64,000 nt of DNA from Actimicrobium sp035984655 (GTDB taxonomy: Bacteria > Pseudomonadota > Gammaproteobacteria > Burkholderiales > Burkholderiaceae_D), in assembly GCF_035984655.1 (NCBI RefSeq), contig NZ_JAXCHT010000005.1, positions 62,001-126,000 of the forward strand. The letters are read 5' to 3'. How positions within the stretch are numbered: position 1 is the stretch's first letter; each line of letters begins with the position of its first letter. The position numbers were made by a program, and so were the translations under genes. Below the pieces are notes generated by a model. It had not been told where the DNA came from, ran no database searches, and saw only the letters and a program-made list of their open reading frames with translations. This document shows, one piece after another, positions 23,924-34,307 of the stretch.

Positions 23924-23965
23924 AGGGCGACCGAGATTTCACTTCAGGGTCGCCCTTTGCTTTTG
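23924..23965 (+). terminator. Intrinsic terminator before tRNA-Leu
   Basis: agggcgacc (23924-23932) pairs with ggtcgccct (23948-23956), followed by ttgctttt. It lies 115 bp after the RND permease stop and 17 bp before tRNA-Leu. It probably ends the RND transcript. Confidence 0.75.
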
Positions 23966-23981
23966 GCAGGCGCACTTTCCC

Positions 23982-24068
23982 GCGAGGATGGCGAAATTGG
24001 TAGACGCACCAGGTTTAGGTCCTGACGCCAGCAATGGTGTGGGGGTTCGAGTCCCCCTCCTCGCACCA
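23982..24068 (+). tRNA. tRNA-Leu (anticodon TAG)
   Basis: 87 nt including an encoded CCA. The acceptor stem GCGAGGA pairs with TCCTCGC. The D-arm aattggtagac, a long variable arm (class II) and the T-loop GGTTCGAGTCC are all present. The anticodon TAG is at 24016-24018 within the loop tttaggt. The 27-43 pair appears to be a C-A mismatch. It lies just upstream of tig. Confidence 0.95.
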
Positions 24069-24099
24069 CAGAATTCTTAATACACTTTGGACGATTCAC

Positions 24100-25446
24100 A
24101 TGGCAACTGCTGTCGAAACCCTCGAAAAACTTGAGCGCCGCATCACGATCACGGTCCCTTTGGCAGATGTCCAGGCAGAAGTCGAAAAACGCCTGAAAGC
24201 GCGCGCCAAGACTGCGAAAGCCCCTGGCTTCCGTCCTGGTAAAGTGCCGATGAAAATGGTCGCCGCACAATACGGCTATCAAGTCGAAACCGAAGTGCTC
24301 AATGACAAAGTCGGTCAGGCTTTCGCCGATGCCGCCAACGAAAACAATCTGCGCGTTGCCGGTTATCCGCGCATCGAGCCAAAAGCTGCCGGCGCAGTCG
24401 AAGGCGTTGCGATGTTCGATGCGACGTTCGAAATCTACCCGGAAGTCAAGATCGGTGATCTGGCCACGGCCGAGATCGAGAAGACCGTCACTGAAGTCAC
24501 CGAAGCCGAAATCGACAAGACGATCGCAATCCTGCGCAAGCAACGTGTGCATTACCACGTCAAGGGCCAGCACGATGCCCATGGCGATGGCGGAGCGAAC
24601 CTGGCTGCCGAAGCAGACAATCGCGTCACCGTTGATTTCACCGGCACCATCGATGGCGTCGAATTCCAGGGTGGCAAGGCCGACGATTACGCATTTGTAC
24701 TCGGCGAAGGGCGCATGCTCCCCGAGTTCGAGGCTGCCATCACCGGCCTGAAAGTCGGCGAATCGAAAGTCTTCCCACTGGCCTTTCCGGCCGACTATCA
24801 CGGCAAGGATGTCGCCGGTAAAACTGCAGAATTCACGATCACGCTGAAAAAACTCGAATGGGCGCATCTGCCTGAAGTCGATGACGAGTTTGCAAAGACG
24901 CTGGGCGTTCAGGATGGCGACATCGCCAAAATGCGCGCGGATATCAAGACCAATCTTGAGCGCGAAGTCGGCGGCCGCACCAAGGCCAAGACCAAGGATA
25001 GCGTGATGGATGCGCTGATCAAGGTGGCGGAACTGGATGTGCCGAAGACACTGGTCGAGCAGGACGTCGAGCGCCTGGCCGACATGACCCGTCAAGACAT
25101 GGTGCAGCGTGGTATGGATGTCAAGAGCATGCCGTTTCCACCGGAGCTGTTCACCGCGCAGGCCGAGCGTCGCGTTCGCCTCGGACTGATCCTGGCCGAA
25201 GTCGTCAAGGCCAACAATTTGCAGGCAACGGCGGAGCAGGTCAAGGCGCAGGTTGAAGACTTTGCACAAAGCTACGAAGACCCACAGCAAGTCCTGAAAT
25301 ATTATTTCAGCGACCGCAACCGTCTGGCCGAAGTCGAAGCCCTTGTATTGGAAGAAAACGTCGTCAATTACGTCTTGGGAAAATCGAAGGTCACCGAGAA
25401 ATCCGTGGCGTTTGATGAATTGATGGGCAACAACGCACAAGCGTAA
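24100..25446 (+). CDS. tig: Trigger factor, ribosome-associated chaperone
   Basis: 448 residues from ATG 24100 (MATAVETLEKLERRITITVP). The ribosome-binding signature is GFRPGKVPMKMV near residues 44-55. A PPIase (FKBP-like) domain follows near residues 165-245 (DNRVTVDFTGTIDGVEFQGGKADDYAFVLGEGRMLPEFE), and the rest is the C-terminal chaperone arms. It binds nascent chains at the ribosome exit. The start is 31 bp after tRNA-Leu, so the two may share a transcript. clpP follows after 26 bp. Confidence 0.96.
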   Translation: MATAVETLEKLERRITITVPLADVQAEVEKRLKARAKTAKAPGFRPGKVPMKMVAAQYGYQVETEVLNDKVGQAFADAANENNLRVAGYPRIEPKAAGAVEGVAMFDATFEIYPEVKIGDLATAEIEKTVTEVTEAEIDKTIAILRKQRVHYHVKGQHDAHGDGGANLAAEADNRVTVDFTGTIDGVEFQGGKADDYAFVLGEGRMLPEFEAAITGLKVGESKVFPLAFPADYHGKDVAGKTAEFTITLKKLEWAHLPEVDDEFAKTLGVQDGDIAKMRADIKTNLEREVGGRTKAKTKDSVMDALIKVAELDVPKTLVEQDVERLADMTRQDMVQRGMDVKSMPFPPELFTAQAERRVRLGLILAEVVKANNLQATAEQVKAQVEDFAQSYEDPQQVLKYYFSDRNRLAEVEALVLEENVVNYVLGKSKVTEKSVAFDELMGNNAQA

Positions 25447-25472
25447 GCGGTGCGCTCTTCGAAGGAAAGCAG

Positions 25473-26099
25473 ATGGCAAACATGATACAAAATTCCGCCC
25501 TCGATACGCAGATGCTCGGCATGGTGCCGATGGTGATCGAACAAAGCGGCCGTGGTGAGCGTGCCTATGACATTTACTCGCGACTGCTCAAGGAACGGGT
25601 TATCTTTCTGGTCGGTCCGGTCAATGACCATGCGGCCAACCTGATCGTCGCGCAGCTGCTGTTCCTGGAGAGCGAGAATCCGGACAAGGATATTTCTCTC
25701 TACATCAACTCGCCGGGCGGTTCGGTGTCGGCCGGTATGGCGATATTCGACACGATGCAGTTCATCAAGCCGGAAGTCTCGACCCTGTGTACCGGGTTGG
25801 CGGCGTCGATGGGTGCGTTCCTGTTGGCCGCTGGCGCAAAAGGGAAACGGTTTTCGTTGCCTAACTCGCGCATCATGATTCATCAGCCATCCGGTGGCGC
25901 GCAGGGTCAGGCGACTGACATCGAAATCCAGGCCAAGGAAATTCTCTATTTGCGCGAACGTCTCAACGGCATTCTCGCCGAAAAGACCGGTCGCACGATC
26001 GAGGAAATCCGCCGGGATACCGAACGCGATAATTTCATGTCGGCCGATGAGGCGCAGACCTACGGAATGATTGATAAAGTGTTAAGTACTCGCGAGTAA
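25473..26099 (+). CDS. clpP: ATP-dependent Clp protease proteolytic subunit
   Basis: 208 residues. Catalytic Ser112 lies in GLAASMGAFLLAAG and His137 in SRIMIHQPSGG; the Asp follows in the DNFMSADEA region. The length and the propeptide-like N-terminus (residues 1-15) are normal. ClpP forms the tetradecameric chamber fed by ClpX. Likely in one operon with tig; a terminator follows before clpX. Confidence 0.97.
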   Translation: MANMIQNSALDTQMLGMVPMVIEQSGRGERAYDIYSRLLKERVIFLVGPVNDHAANLIVAQLLFLESENPDKDISLYINSPGGSVSAGMAIFDTMQFIKPEVSTLCTGLAASMGAFLLAAGAKGKRFSLPNSRIMIHQPSGGAQGQATDIEIQAKEILYLRERLNGILAEKTGRTIEEIRRDTERDNFMSADEAQTYGMIDKVLSTRE

Positions 26100-26130
26100 T
26101 TCCAGCCGACAACGGTTTCGGCGCAGCGTA

Positions 26131-26164
26131 CGCCCGACGGTAACTCGTTCGGGCGTTTTGTTTT
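26131..26164 (+). terminator. Intrinsic terminator after clpP
   Basis: cgcccga (26131-26137) and tcgggcg (26149-26155) form a stem with an 11-base loop, followed by ttttgtttt. It suggests clpX has its own promoter in the 105 bp that follow, or that readthrough sets the clpP:clpX ratio. Confidence 0.85.
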
Positions 26165-26269
26165 CGGACGACGAATGCGTCAACGTAAAACCTGTTTGTT
26201 GCGCGGTGCCGTGACGAATTTTGAATTCACGCGTAAGATCAAAGAAACCCTCACCAAGACCATCCTTCC

Positions 26270-27538
26270 ATGTCCGATAAAAAATCTTCTACCAGCGAAA
26301 AACTTTTGTATTGCTCGTTCTGCGGCAAGAGCCAGCACGAAGTCAAAAAGCTGATTGCAGGCCCGTCCGTGTTCATTTGCGACGAGTGTATCGACTTGTG
26401 CAATGACATCATTCGCGACGAGGCTTCCACCGTTGAGTCCGTCACCGGACCGAAGTCGGATTTGCCGACGCCACAAGAGATCTGTGAACTGCTGGGGCAG
26501 TACGTGATTGGCCAGGATACCGCCAAGCGCATTCTCTCCGTCGCCGTCTACAACCACTACAAGCGTCTGAAGCATCTGGGCAAGAAGGACGATGTCGAAC
26601 TGGCCAAGAGCAACATTTTGCTGGTCGGCCCAACCGGTTCCGGCAAAACGCTGCTGGCCCAAACACTGGCGCGGATGTTGAACGTGCCGTTTGTGATTGC
26701 CGACGCAACGACGTTGACGGAAGCCGGCTATGTCGGTGAGGACGTCGAGAACATCATCCAGAAATTGCTGCAGAACTGCAATTACGAAGTCGAGAAAGCC
26801 CAGAAGGGCATTGTCTACATCGATGAAATCGACAAGATTTCGCGCAAGTCCGACAACCCGTCGATCACCCGCGATGTGTCAGGCGAAGGTGTGCAACAGG
26901 CGTTGCTGAAACTGATCGAAGGCACGATGGCATCAGTGCCGCCGCAGGGCGGACGCAAGCACCCGAATCAGGATTTCGTACAGATTGACACCACCAACAT
27001 CATGTTCATCTGCGGTGGTGCATTTGACGGCCTGGCCAAGATCATCAGCAATCGTTCCGAAAAAAGCGGGATCGGCTTTTCCGCCAGCGTCAAGAGTCAG
27101 AGCGAGCGCACCGCCAGCGAAATGCTGCTCGAAGCGGAGCCGGAAGACCTGATCAAGTTTGGCCTGATTCCGGAGTTGGTCGGACGCTTGCCGGTGGTTG
27201 CCACGCTGAGTGAATTGACCGAGGAGGCCATGATCCAGATTCTCCTCGAACCGAAGAACGCGCTGATCAAGCAGTACTCGCGACTGCTGCAAATGGAAGG
27301 CGCAGAGCTCGAAGTCCGGCCTGCAGCGTTGCACGCCATCGCGCGCAAGGCACTGCAGCGCAAAACCGGCGCCCGTGGCCTCCGTTCGATCCTGGAACAC
27401 GCATTGCTGGACGTTATGTATGAATTACCCAACCAGCAAAACGTTGCAAAAGTCGTGATTGATGAGAATACGATCACGAATGGTGCCAAGCCATTAATGA
27501 TTTATCACGATCAGCCGAAGGTTTCCGGCGCAATGTGA
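26270..27538 (+). CDS. clpX: Clp protease ATP-binding subunit ClpX
   Basis: 422 residues. The N-terminal zinc-binding domain has CSFCGKSQHEVKKLIAGP and CDECIDLC (four Cys). Walker A is LLVGPTGSGKTLLAQTLA near residues 117-134, Walker B is GIVYIDEIDKI near residue 184, and the ClpP-docking loop IGF is in KSGIGFSASV near residue 270. It unfolds tagged substrates for ClpP. Confidence 0.97.
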   Translation: MSDKKSSTSEKLLYCSFCGKSQHEVKKLIAGPSVFICDECIDLCNDIIRDEASTVESVTGPKSDLPTPQEICELLGQYVIGQDTAKRILSVAVYNHYKRLKHLGKKDDVELAKSNILLVGPTGSGKTLLAQTLARMLNVPFVIADATTLTEAGYVGEDVENIIQKLLQNCNYEVEKAQKGIVYIDEIDKISRKSDNPSITRDVSGEGVQQALLKLIEGTMASVPPQGGRKHPNQDFVQIDTTNIMFICGGAFDGLAKIISNRSEKSGIGFSASVKSQSERTASEMLLEAEPEDLIKFGLIPELVGRLPVVATLSELTEEAMIQILLEPKNALIKQYSRLLQMEGAELEVRPAALHAIARKALQRKTGARGLRSILEHALLDVMYELPNQQNVAKVVIDENTITNGAKPLMIYHDQPKVSGAM

Positions 27539-27636
27539 TGTTTCACCGTAAAGAAGGCTAAATAATCGGTTTTCGACCTGTTTTTTTGCCCAAACACAGT
27601 ACAATTAATCCAGCAGGTACCGCGCCGGCTTAGTTG

Positions 27637-27676
27637 AAAAAGCCACCCGAAGGCGACTTCGCGTGTGGCTTTTTTA
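27637..27676 (+). terminator. Intrinsic terminator between clpX and lon
   Basis: agccac (27641-27646) pairs with gtggct (27665-27670), with an inner stem cgaag/cttcg closing a GCGA loop. A-runs precede and a run of six T follows. It separates clpX from lon, which must use a promoter in the next 97 bp or rely on readthrough. Confidence 0.85.
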
Positions 27677-27773
27677 TTTTGTTTTGTGTGGCCTGCGGAT
27701 TTATGTTTCCGAACAGCCTTGTGTTTCCGGCTCTCGCGCCAACATCAATTACACGTTTTTGATAAGGCTCGCC

Positions 27774-30188
<2,415 letters not shown>

Positions 30189-30204
30189 GCGAAACCCGCT
30201 CACC

Positions 30205-30238
30205 AAAAAATGGCGCTCCGAGGGGCGCCATTCTTTTA
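30205..30238 (+). terminator. Intrinsic terminator after lon
   Basis: tggcgctcc and ggggcgcca (about 30211-30230) form a GC-rich stem with a short loop, flanked by a run of A and ttctttta. It ends the lon transcript. The 280 bp between here and hupB hold the hupB promoter and otherwise nothing I can support. Confidence 0.85.
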
Positions 30239-30397
30239 TTCCTGATTTAACAGATGACAGCGCTAACGAGCATCATTCCTCGTCAATCGGTCAACTTTAT
30301 TTTGTCACCAACCAGTGCTGTTTTCGTACCCAGGAAATCGGCGGTGCGCGCATCAAACGGTGCATGTGCCGGCCCCATCAAATCGGCGGCAAACCGC

Positions 30398-30426
30398 TTG
30401 ACACCTCGCTTTGCGGCTAGTCTAAT
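30398..30426 (+). promoter_or_regulatory. Consensus sigma-70 promoter for hupB
   Basis: A perfect TTGACA at 30398-30403, a spacer of exactly 17, then TCTAAT at 30421-30426. The predicted start near 30433 gives a leader of about 88 nt before the hupB GTG. This is the best-matching housekeeping promoter in the window, as expected for an abundant nucleoid protein. Confidence 0.8.
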
Positions 30427-30520
30427 GCTTGTTGCAGATTGTTTCTGCTTTCTACAATCGCGGTGCAACCAATAACGTCCAAACAATACCGCACACATCA
30501 ATCCAATCAGGGGGAGCCTA

Positions 30521-30793
30521 GTGAACAAAAGCGAATTAATCGATCACATCGCCGCATCGGCAGACATTTCCAAAGCCGCTGCCACGCGTGCGCTGGATTC
30601 GATGATCGGTGCGGTCAAAACGACGCTGAAAAAAAATGGAACGGTCACGCTGGTGGGATTCGGCACATTTTCTGTTGGCAAGCGTGCGGCGCGCACAGGC
30701 CGCAACCCGCGAACCGGCGAAGCAATCAAGATCAAGTCGGCCAAAGTGCCAAAATTTAAGCCTGGCAAAGGCCTGAAAGATGCGCTAAACTAG
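30521..30793 (+). CDS. hupB: DNA-binding protein HU-beta
   Basis: 90 residues from GTG 30521, with a strong GGGGGAG ribosome site eight bases upstream. The sequence has the HU/IHF signature GFGTFSVGKRAARTGRNPRTGEAIKI (about residues 46-71), including the Arg-Pro beta-arm that inserts in the minor groove. HU compacts and bends DNA. It lies downstream of lon, as in many proteobacteria. Confidence 0.96.
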   Translation: MNKSELIDHIAASADISKAAATRALDSMIGAVKTTLKKNGTVTLVGFGTFSVGKRAARTGRNPRTGEAIKIKSAKVPKFKPGKGLKDALN

Positions 30794-30856
30794 CCGAGTT
30801 TGGCGTGGTGACAAACGCCAGAACTGACAGTTGGCTGGCTAAGTAAAAAGCGATCA

Positions 30857-30932
30857 GGGTGCTTAGCTCAGTTGGTAGAGCGGCGCCCTTACAAGGCGTA
30901 GGTCGGGGGTTCGAGCCCCTCAGCACCCACCA
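30857..30932 (+). tRNA. tRNA-Val (anticodon TAC)
   Basis: 76 nt with encoded CCA. The acceptor stem GGGTGCT pairs with AGCACCC; D-arm agctcagttggtagagc; anticodon TAC at 30890-30892; T-arm GGGGGTTCGAGCCCCT. Probably co-transcribed with the following tRNA-Asp. Confidence 0.96.
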
Positions 30933-30983
30933 AGCAGCCGACTGCAATGCAGTATCAAGCGCAGCAGGCAAGCGTAGTAATCA

Positions 30984-31060
30984 GGAGTGGTAGTTCAGCT
31001 GGTTAGAATACCGGCCTGTCACGCCGGGGGTCGCGGGTTCGAGTCCCGTCCACTCCGCCA
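30984..31060 (+). tRNA. tRNA-Asp (anticodon GTC)
   Basis: 77 nt with encoded CCA. The acceptor stem GGAGTGG pairs with CCACTCC; anticodon GTC at 31018-31020; T-arm CGGGTTCGAGTCCCG. The final 21 bases recur 113 bp downstream. Confidence 0.96.
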
Positions 31061-31173
31061 GAATTTAGTACGGATCAGTGAGGCCGAAAGGCCTCACGGC
31101 GGGACTCGAAGGGAATCCCTTGCAAGGGATTCCGCGGCCCGCAGGATGTGGGCGAGTCCCGTCCACTCCGCCA
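31040..31173 (+). repeat. Duplicated 3' end of tRNA-Asp flanking two hairpins
   Basis: The 21-base tRNA-Asp 3' end, beginning cgagtcccgtcc and ending in gcca, is at 31040-31060 and again at 31153-31173. Between the copies lie a hairpin, gtgaggcc-gaaa-ggcctcac (31078-31097), and a perfect 22-bp palindrome (31112-31133, arms ggaatcccttg and caagggattcc). The string cgggactcg near 31100 is the reverse complement of the T-arm part of the repeat, giving a further stem. A tRNA 3'-end direct repeat is what integrase recombination leaves, but only 92 bp without a gene lie between the copies. Confidence 0.85.
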
Positions 31174-31182
31174 AATTATTTG

Positions 31183-31210
31183 AAAGGGCGAACGCGAGTT
31201 CGCCCTTTTT
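31183..31210 (+). terminator. Intrinsic terminator after the tRNA pair
   Basis: aaagggcgaac, a GCGA loop, and gttcgccctttt form a near-perfect stem followed by T residues. It closes the hupB-tRNA region before the PpiD-like gene. Confidence 0.9.
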
Positions 31211-31276
31211 CACATGTATCGTCTGCGATTAAAATCATCGCAACCTTGATCGCAACTTGTTACGGATTGGCTGACC

Positions 31277-33211
31277 ATGTTTGAATTTGTTCGTACCCAT
31301 CAACGCCTGATGCAGTTCATGCTTTTGCTGATCATCATCCCATCGTTCGCCCTTGTCGGGCTGGGCAGTTACAAGAGCTTCGGCGACGGCGAGAACGTCC
31401 TTGCGAAGGTCGCCGGCCAACCGATCACGCAGCCCGAATACGATGCCGCACAGCGCGAGCAGATGGAGCGATTCCAGCAGATGTTCGGCGCCCAGTTCGA
31501 CGCAAAGATGTTCGACACGCCGGAAGCACGGCAGGGCATTCTCGACAACCTGATTGCACAGCGTGCGCTGGCGGCCGAGGCAAGGCACAAGAACCTTAGC
31601 GTGTCCGACGCGGTGCTGCAGCAAAGCATCACGAGCATTCCCGGCCTGATGGGCGCGGACGGCAAATTCGACGGTGAGCGCTATCGTTCCTTGCTGGCCA
31701 TGCAGGGGATGACGCCGGCCAGCTACGAGCAGCGCTTGCGCCAGGACATGGCGCTGCAGCAGCTCAATTCGGCGGTACAAAATACCGCGTTCGCACCGAA
31801 GTCGGTGGCGCAACGCATGTCCGACATCAACGACCAGGAACGCACCGTGCAGGAGCTGTTCTTCAAGCCGACCGATTTCGTCGCGCAGGTCAAGGCCACG
31901 CCGGAAATGATCAAGGCCTACTACGACAAGAACACGCGCCAGTTCGCAGTGCCGGAACAAGCAAAAATCGAATATGTCGTGCTCGACAGCGAAGCGTTGT
32001 CTGCCCAGATCAGCGTGACCGACAAGGAAGCCGCCGATTTCTACGAGCAGAACACAAAACGTTTCGGCGTCGAAGAACAGCGCCGCGCCAGCCATATCCT
32101 GGTCAGCCTGAAAAAGGGCGCCTCGGCCAGCGACAAGGCTGCGGCCAAGGCCAAGGCAGAGCAGTTGCTGGCGCAGGTGCGCAAGGCGCCGGCCGACTTC
32201 GCCAGGATTGCCAAGGCCAGTTCCGAAGACACCGGCACTGCGGCCAATGGCGGCGACCTCGACTTCTTCGGCAAGGGCATGATGACACCGCCGTTCGAGG
32301 CAGCAGTATTCAAGCTCAAGCAAGGTGAGATCAGCGATCTGGTCGAGACCGATTTCGGGTTCCATATCATCACCGTCACGGCCATCAAGCCGGCCACGAT
32401 CAAGCCGCTGGAGCAGGTCAAGGCTGAAGTGGTCGCAGAGATCAAGAAACAGAAAGCCGCCAAGCAGTATGCCGAAGCCGCCGAACTGTTCACCAACACC
32501 GTTTACGAGCAGGCCGACAGCCTCAAGCCAGTCGCCGACAAGCTGAAGCTGAAAATCGAAACGGTCGACAACATTACCCGCACCGGCAATCCTGCGGTGC
32601 CGGATGCACGCTACAACAATCCCAAGTTTCTGAAAGCGCTGTTTGCTGACGATGCGATCAAGGCCAAGCGCAATACGGAAGCCGTCGAGATCGCACCGAA
32701 CACGCTCATCGCCGGTCGCATTGTCGACTACAAGGCCAGCAGCACGCGGCCATTGGCGGAAGTCGAAGCGATCGTGCGCGAGCGGGTTGTCGCCTCGGAG
32801 TCGGCCGTGCTGGCCAGGAAGGCTGGCGAAGCGAAACTGGCCGCTTTGGTCGGGGCTGACAGCGACACCGGATTTGCCGCAGCGAAGACGGTCTCGCGCG
32901 CCAAGAATGATGCGCTCAATCCGGTTGCCTTCGATAACGTGATGAAGGCAGATGTCAGCAAGCTGCCGGTATCGGTGGGCGCCGACCTGGGCACCCAGGG
33001 TTACGCGATTTATCGCATCAGCAAGGTGGCGCAGTCAGAGAAGGTCGATGCCGCGCGCCGCCAGGCCGAACAGCAGCAGGTCGGCAATGCGCTGGCGCAG
33101 CAGGAAATGCTCGCCTATATCAATGTCTTGAAGGAAAAGGCCAAGGTCAAGATCTTGCGGCCGATGGACAAGACAGCGGTTGTTGTCGACGACAAGGCCG
33201 GCGCGAAATAA
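31277..33211 (+). CDS. ppiD: PpiD-like periplasmic folding chaperone / peptidyl-prolyl isomerase
   Basis: 644 residues. A single N-terminal TM (LMQFMLLLIIIPSFALVGLG, about 11-30) anchors it to the inner membrane with the rest in the periplasm. A SurA-N-like chaperone region (about 40-190) precedes a parvulin domain near residues 270-368: RRASHILVSLKKG, NGGDLDFFGKGMM, FGFHIITV. The C-terminal part is a second chaperone arm. It helps outer-membrane and secreted proteins leave the translocon. Position after hupB and the tRNAs is conserved in this group. Confidence 0.92.
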   Translation: MFEFVRTHQRLMQFMLLLIIIPSFALVGLGSYKSFGDGENVLAKVAGQPITQPEYDAAQREQMERFQQMFGAQFDAKMFDTPEARQGILDNLIAQRALAAEARHKNLSVSDAVLQQSITSIPGLMGADGKFDGERYRSLLAMQGMTPASYEQRLRQDMALQQLNSAVQNTAFAPKSVAQRMSDINDQERTVQELFFKPTDFVAQVKATPEMIKAYYDKNTRQFAVPEQAKIEYVVLDSEALSAQISVTDKEAADFYEQNTKRFGVEEQRRASHILVSLKKGASASDKAAAKAKAEQLLAQVRKAPADFARIAKASSEDTGTAANGGDLDFFGKGMMTPPFEAAVFKLKQGEISDLVETDFGFHIITVTAIKPATIKPLEQVKAEVVAEIKKQKAAKQYAEAAELFTNTVYEQADSLKPVADKLKLKIETVDNITRTGNPAVPDARYNNPKFLKALFADDAIKAKRNTEAVEIAPNTLIAGRIVDYKASSTRPLAEVEAIVRERVVASESAVLARKAGEAKLAALVGADSDTGFAAAKTVSRAKNDALNPVAFDNVMKADVSKLPVSVGADLGTQGYAIYRISKVAQSEKVDAARRQAEQQQVGNALAQQEMLAYINVLKEKAKVKILRPMDKTAVVVDDKAGAK

Positions 33212-33223
33212 GCGCGCAGGCCG

Positions 33224-33257
33224 TAAAAAAACCCGCTCCGATGAGCGGGTTTTTTGT
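33224..33257. terminator. Bidirectional terminator between ppiD and ltaE
   Basis: acccgctc (33231-33238) pairs with gagcgggt (33243-33250), with seven A before and six T after. The symmetry lets it serve both convergent genes. Confidence 0.92.
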
Positions 33258-33286
33258 TGTCTGACGCGTCCGTTCGCCGGAGCCTG

Positions 33287-34303
33287 TCAGACCGACTTGA
33301 AAAAGGATTTGAACGCGGCCACCGTGGTCGCGACATCCGCGCGCGTGACATCCAGATGAGTGACAAGCCGAAGGTGCGGAGTGACACTGGCGATCACGCC
33401 GAGCGACTGCAAATGCGCTTTGAGCGGGGTACAATGTGCCGCTGCCAGATCGACGTACAGAATATTGGTCTGTGGCTGCGTCACGCGCAGTTGATCGATG
33501 TCCGCCAGGCCCCGGGCCAGCAAGGATGCGTTGTCATGGTCGTCGGCCAGGCGCTCGACGTGGTGCTCCAGCGCATACAGTCCCGCGGCGGCCAGCATGC
33601 CGGCCTGACGCATGCCGCCGCCAAGCATTTTGCGCCAGCGCAGCGCGCGTTTGATGACCTCGCGACTGCCGCACAGGACCGAACCGACCGGGGCGCCCAG
33701 GCCTTTGGACAGGCATACCGAGACCGAGTCAAAACCGGCCACTGCGGCACGCAGGCTGATGCCCTGCTTGACCGCCGCGTTGCAGATGCGCGCGCCATCC
33801 AGATGCGCAATCAGGCCATGCCGATGCGCGAGCGCCGTGGCCTGATCCAGATAGTCGCGCGACAGTACCTGGCCGCCGATGGTGTTCTCCAGTGCCAGCA
33901 GACGGGTCTGCGCAAAATGCACGTCATCGGGCTTGATCGCCGCTTCGATATCGGCCAGCGCGAGCGAGCCGTCGGGCTGATTTGGCAATGGTTGCGGCTG
34001 AATGCTGCCGAGCACCGCAGCGCCGCCGCCTTCGTATTTGTAGGTATGCGCTTGCTGGCCGACCAGGTATTCATCGCCGCGCGCGCAATGGGCCAGCAGG
34101 CCCATCAGATTGCTTTGCGTGCCAGACGGCGCGAACAATGCGGCCTCGAAGCCGAACAGGTCTGCGGCGACCTGCTGCAGGCGATTGACGCTGGGGTCGT
34201 CGCCATACACATCGTCGCCCAGTTCGGCGTTGGCCATCGTGGCGCGCATGGCAGCGGTGGGTCGCGTGACGGTGTCACTGCGCAAATCGATCAGTGCATT
34301 CAT
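33287..34303 (-). CDS. ltaE: Low-specificity L-threonine aldolase
   Basis: 338 residues from ATG 34303 (MNALIDLRSDTVTRPTAAMR, the standard start); an upstream start at 34342 would lie in the previous gene. The PLP lysine is in DSVSVCLSKGLGAPVGSVLCG near residue 195. GGQVLSRDYL and HLDGARICNA are family segments. It cleaves L-threonine and L-allo-threonine to glycine and acetaldehyde. It follows the CDF gene by four bases. Confidence 0.93.
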   Translation of the reverse strand: MNALIDLRSDTVTRPTAAMRATMANAELGDDVYGDDPSVNRLQQVAADLFGFEAALFAPSGTQSNLMGLLAHCARGDEYLVGQQAHTYKYEGGGAAVLGSIQPQPLPNQPDGSLALADIEAAIKPDDVHFAQTRLLALENTIGGQVLSRDYLDQATALAHRHGLIAHLDGARICNAAVKQGISLRAAVAGFDSVSVCLSKGLGAPVGSVLCGSREVIKRALRWRKMLGGGMRQAGMLAAAGLYALEHHVERLADDHDNASLLARGLADIDQLRVTQPQTNILYVDLAAAHCTPLKAHLQSLGVIASVTPHLRLVTHLDVTRADVATTVAAFKSFFKSV

Positions 34304-34307
34304 GGTT

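Noticed and set aside
30283..30528. 81-codon frame on the minus strand with a hydrophobic N-terminus
   Set aside because: It overlaps the consensus hupB promoter and the hupB start, has no ribosome site I can see and no known relative.
31061..31152. A second, degenerate tRNA gene between the repeated tRNA-Asp ends
   Set aside because: No acceptor 5' strand, D-arm or anticodon arm can be found; the hairpins do not form a cloverleaf.
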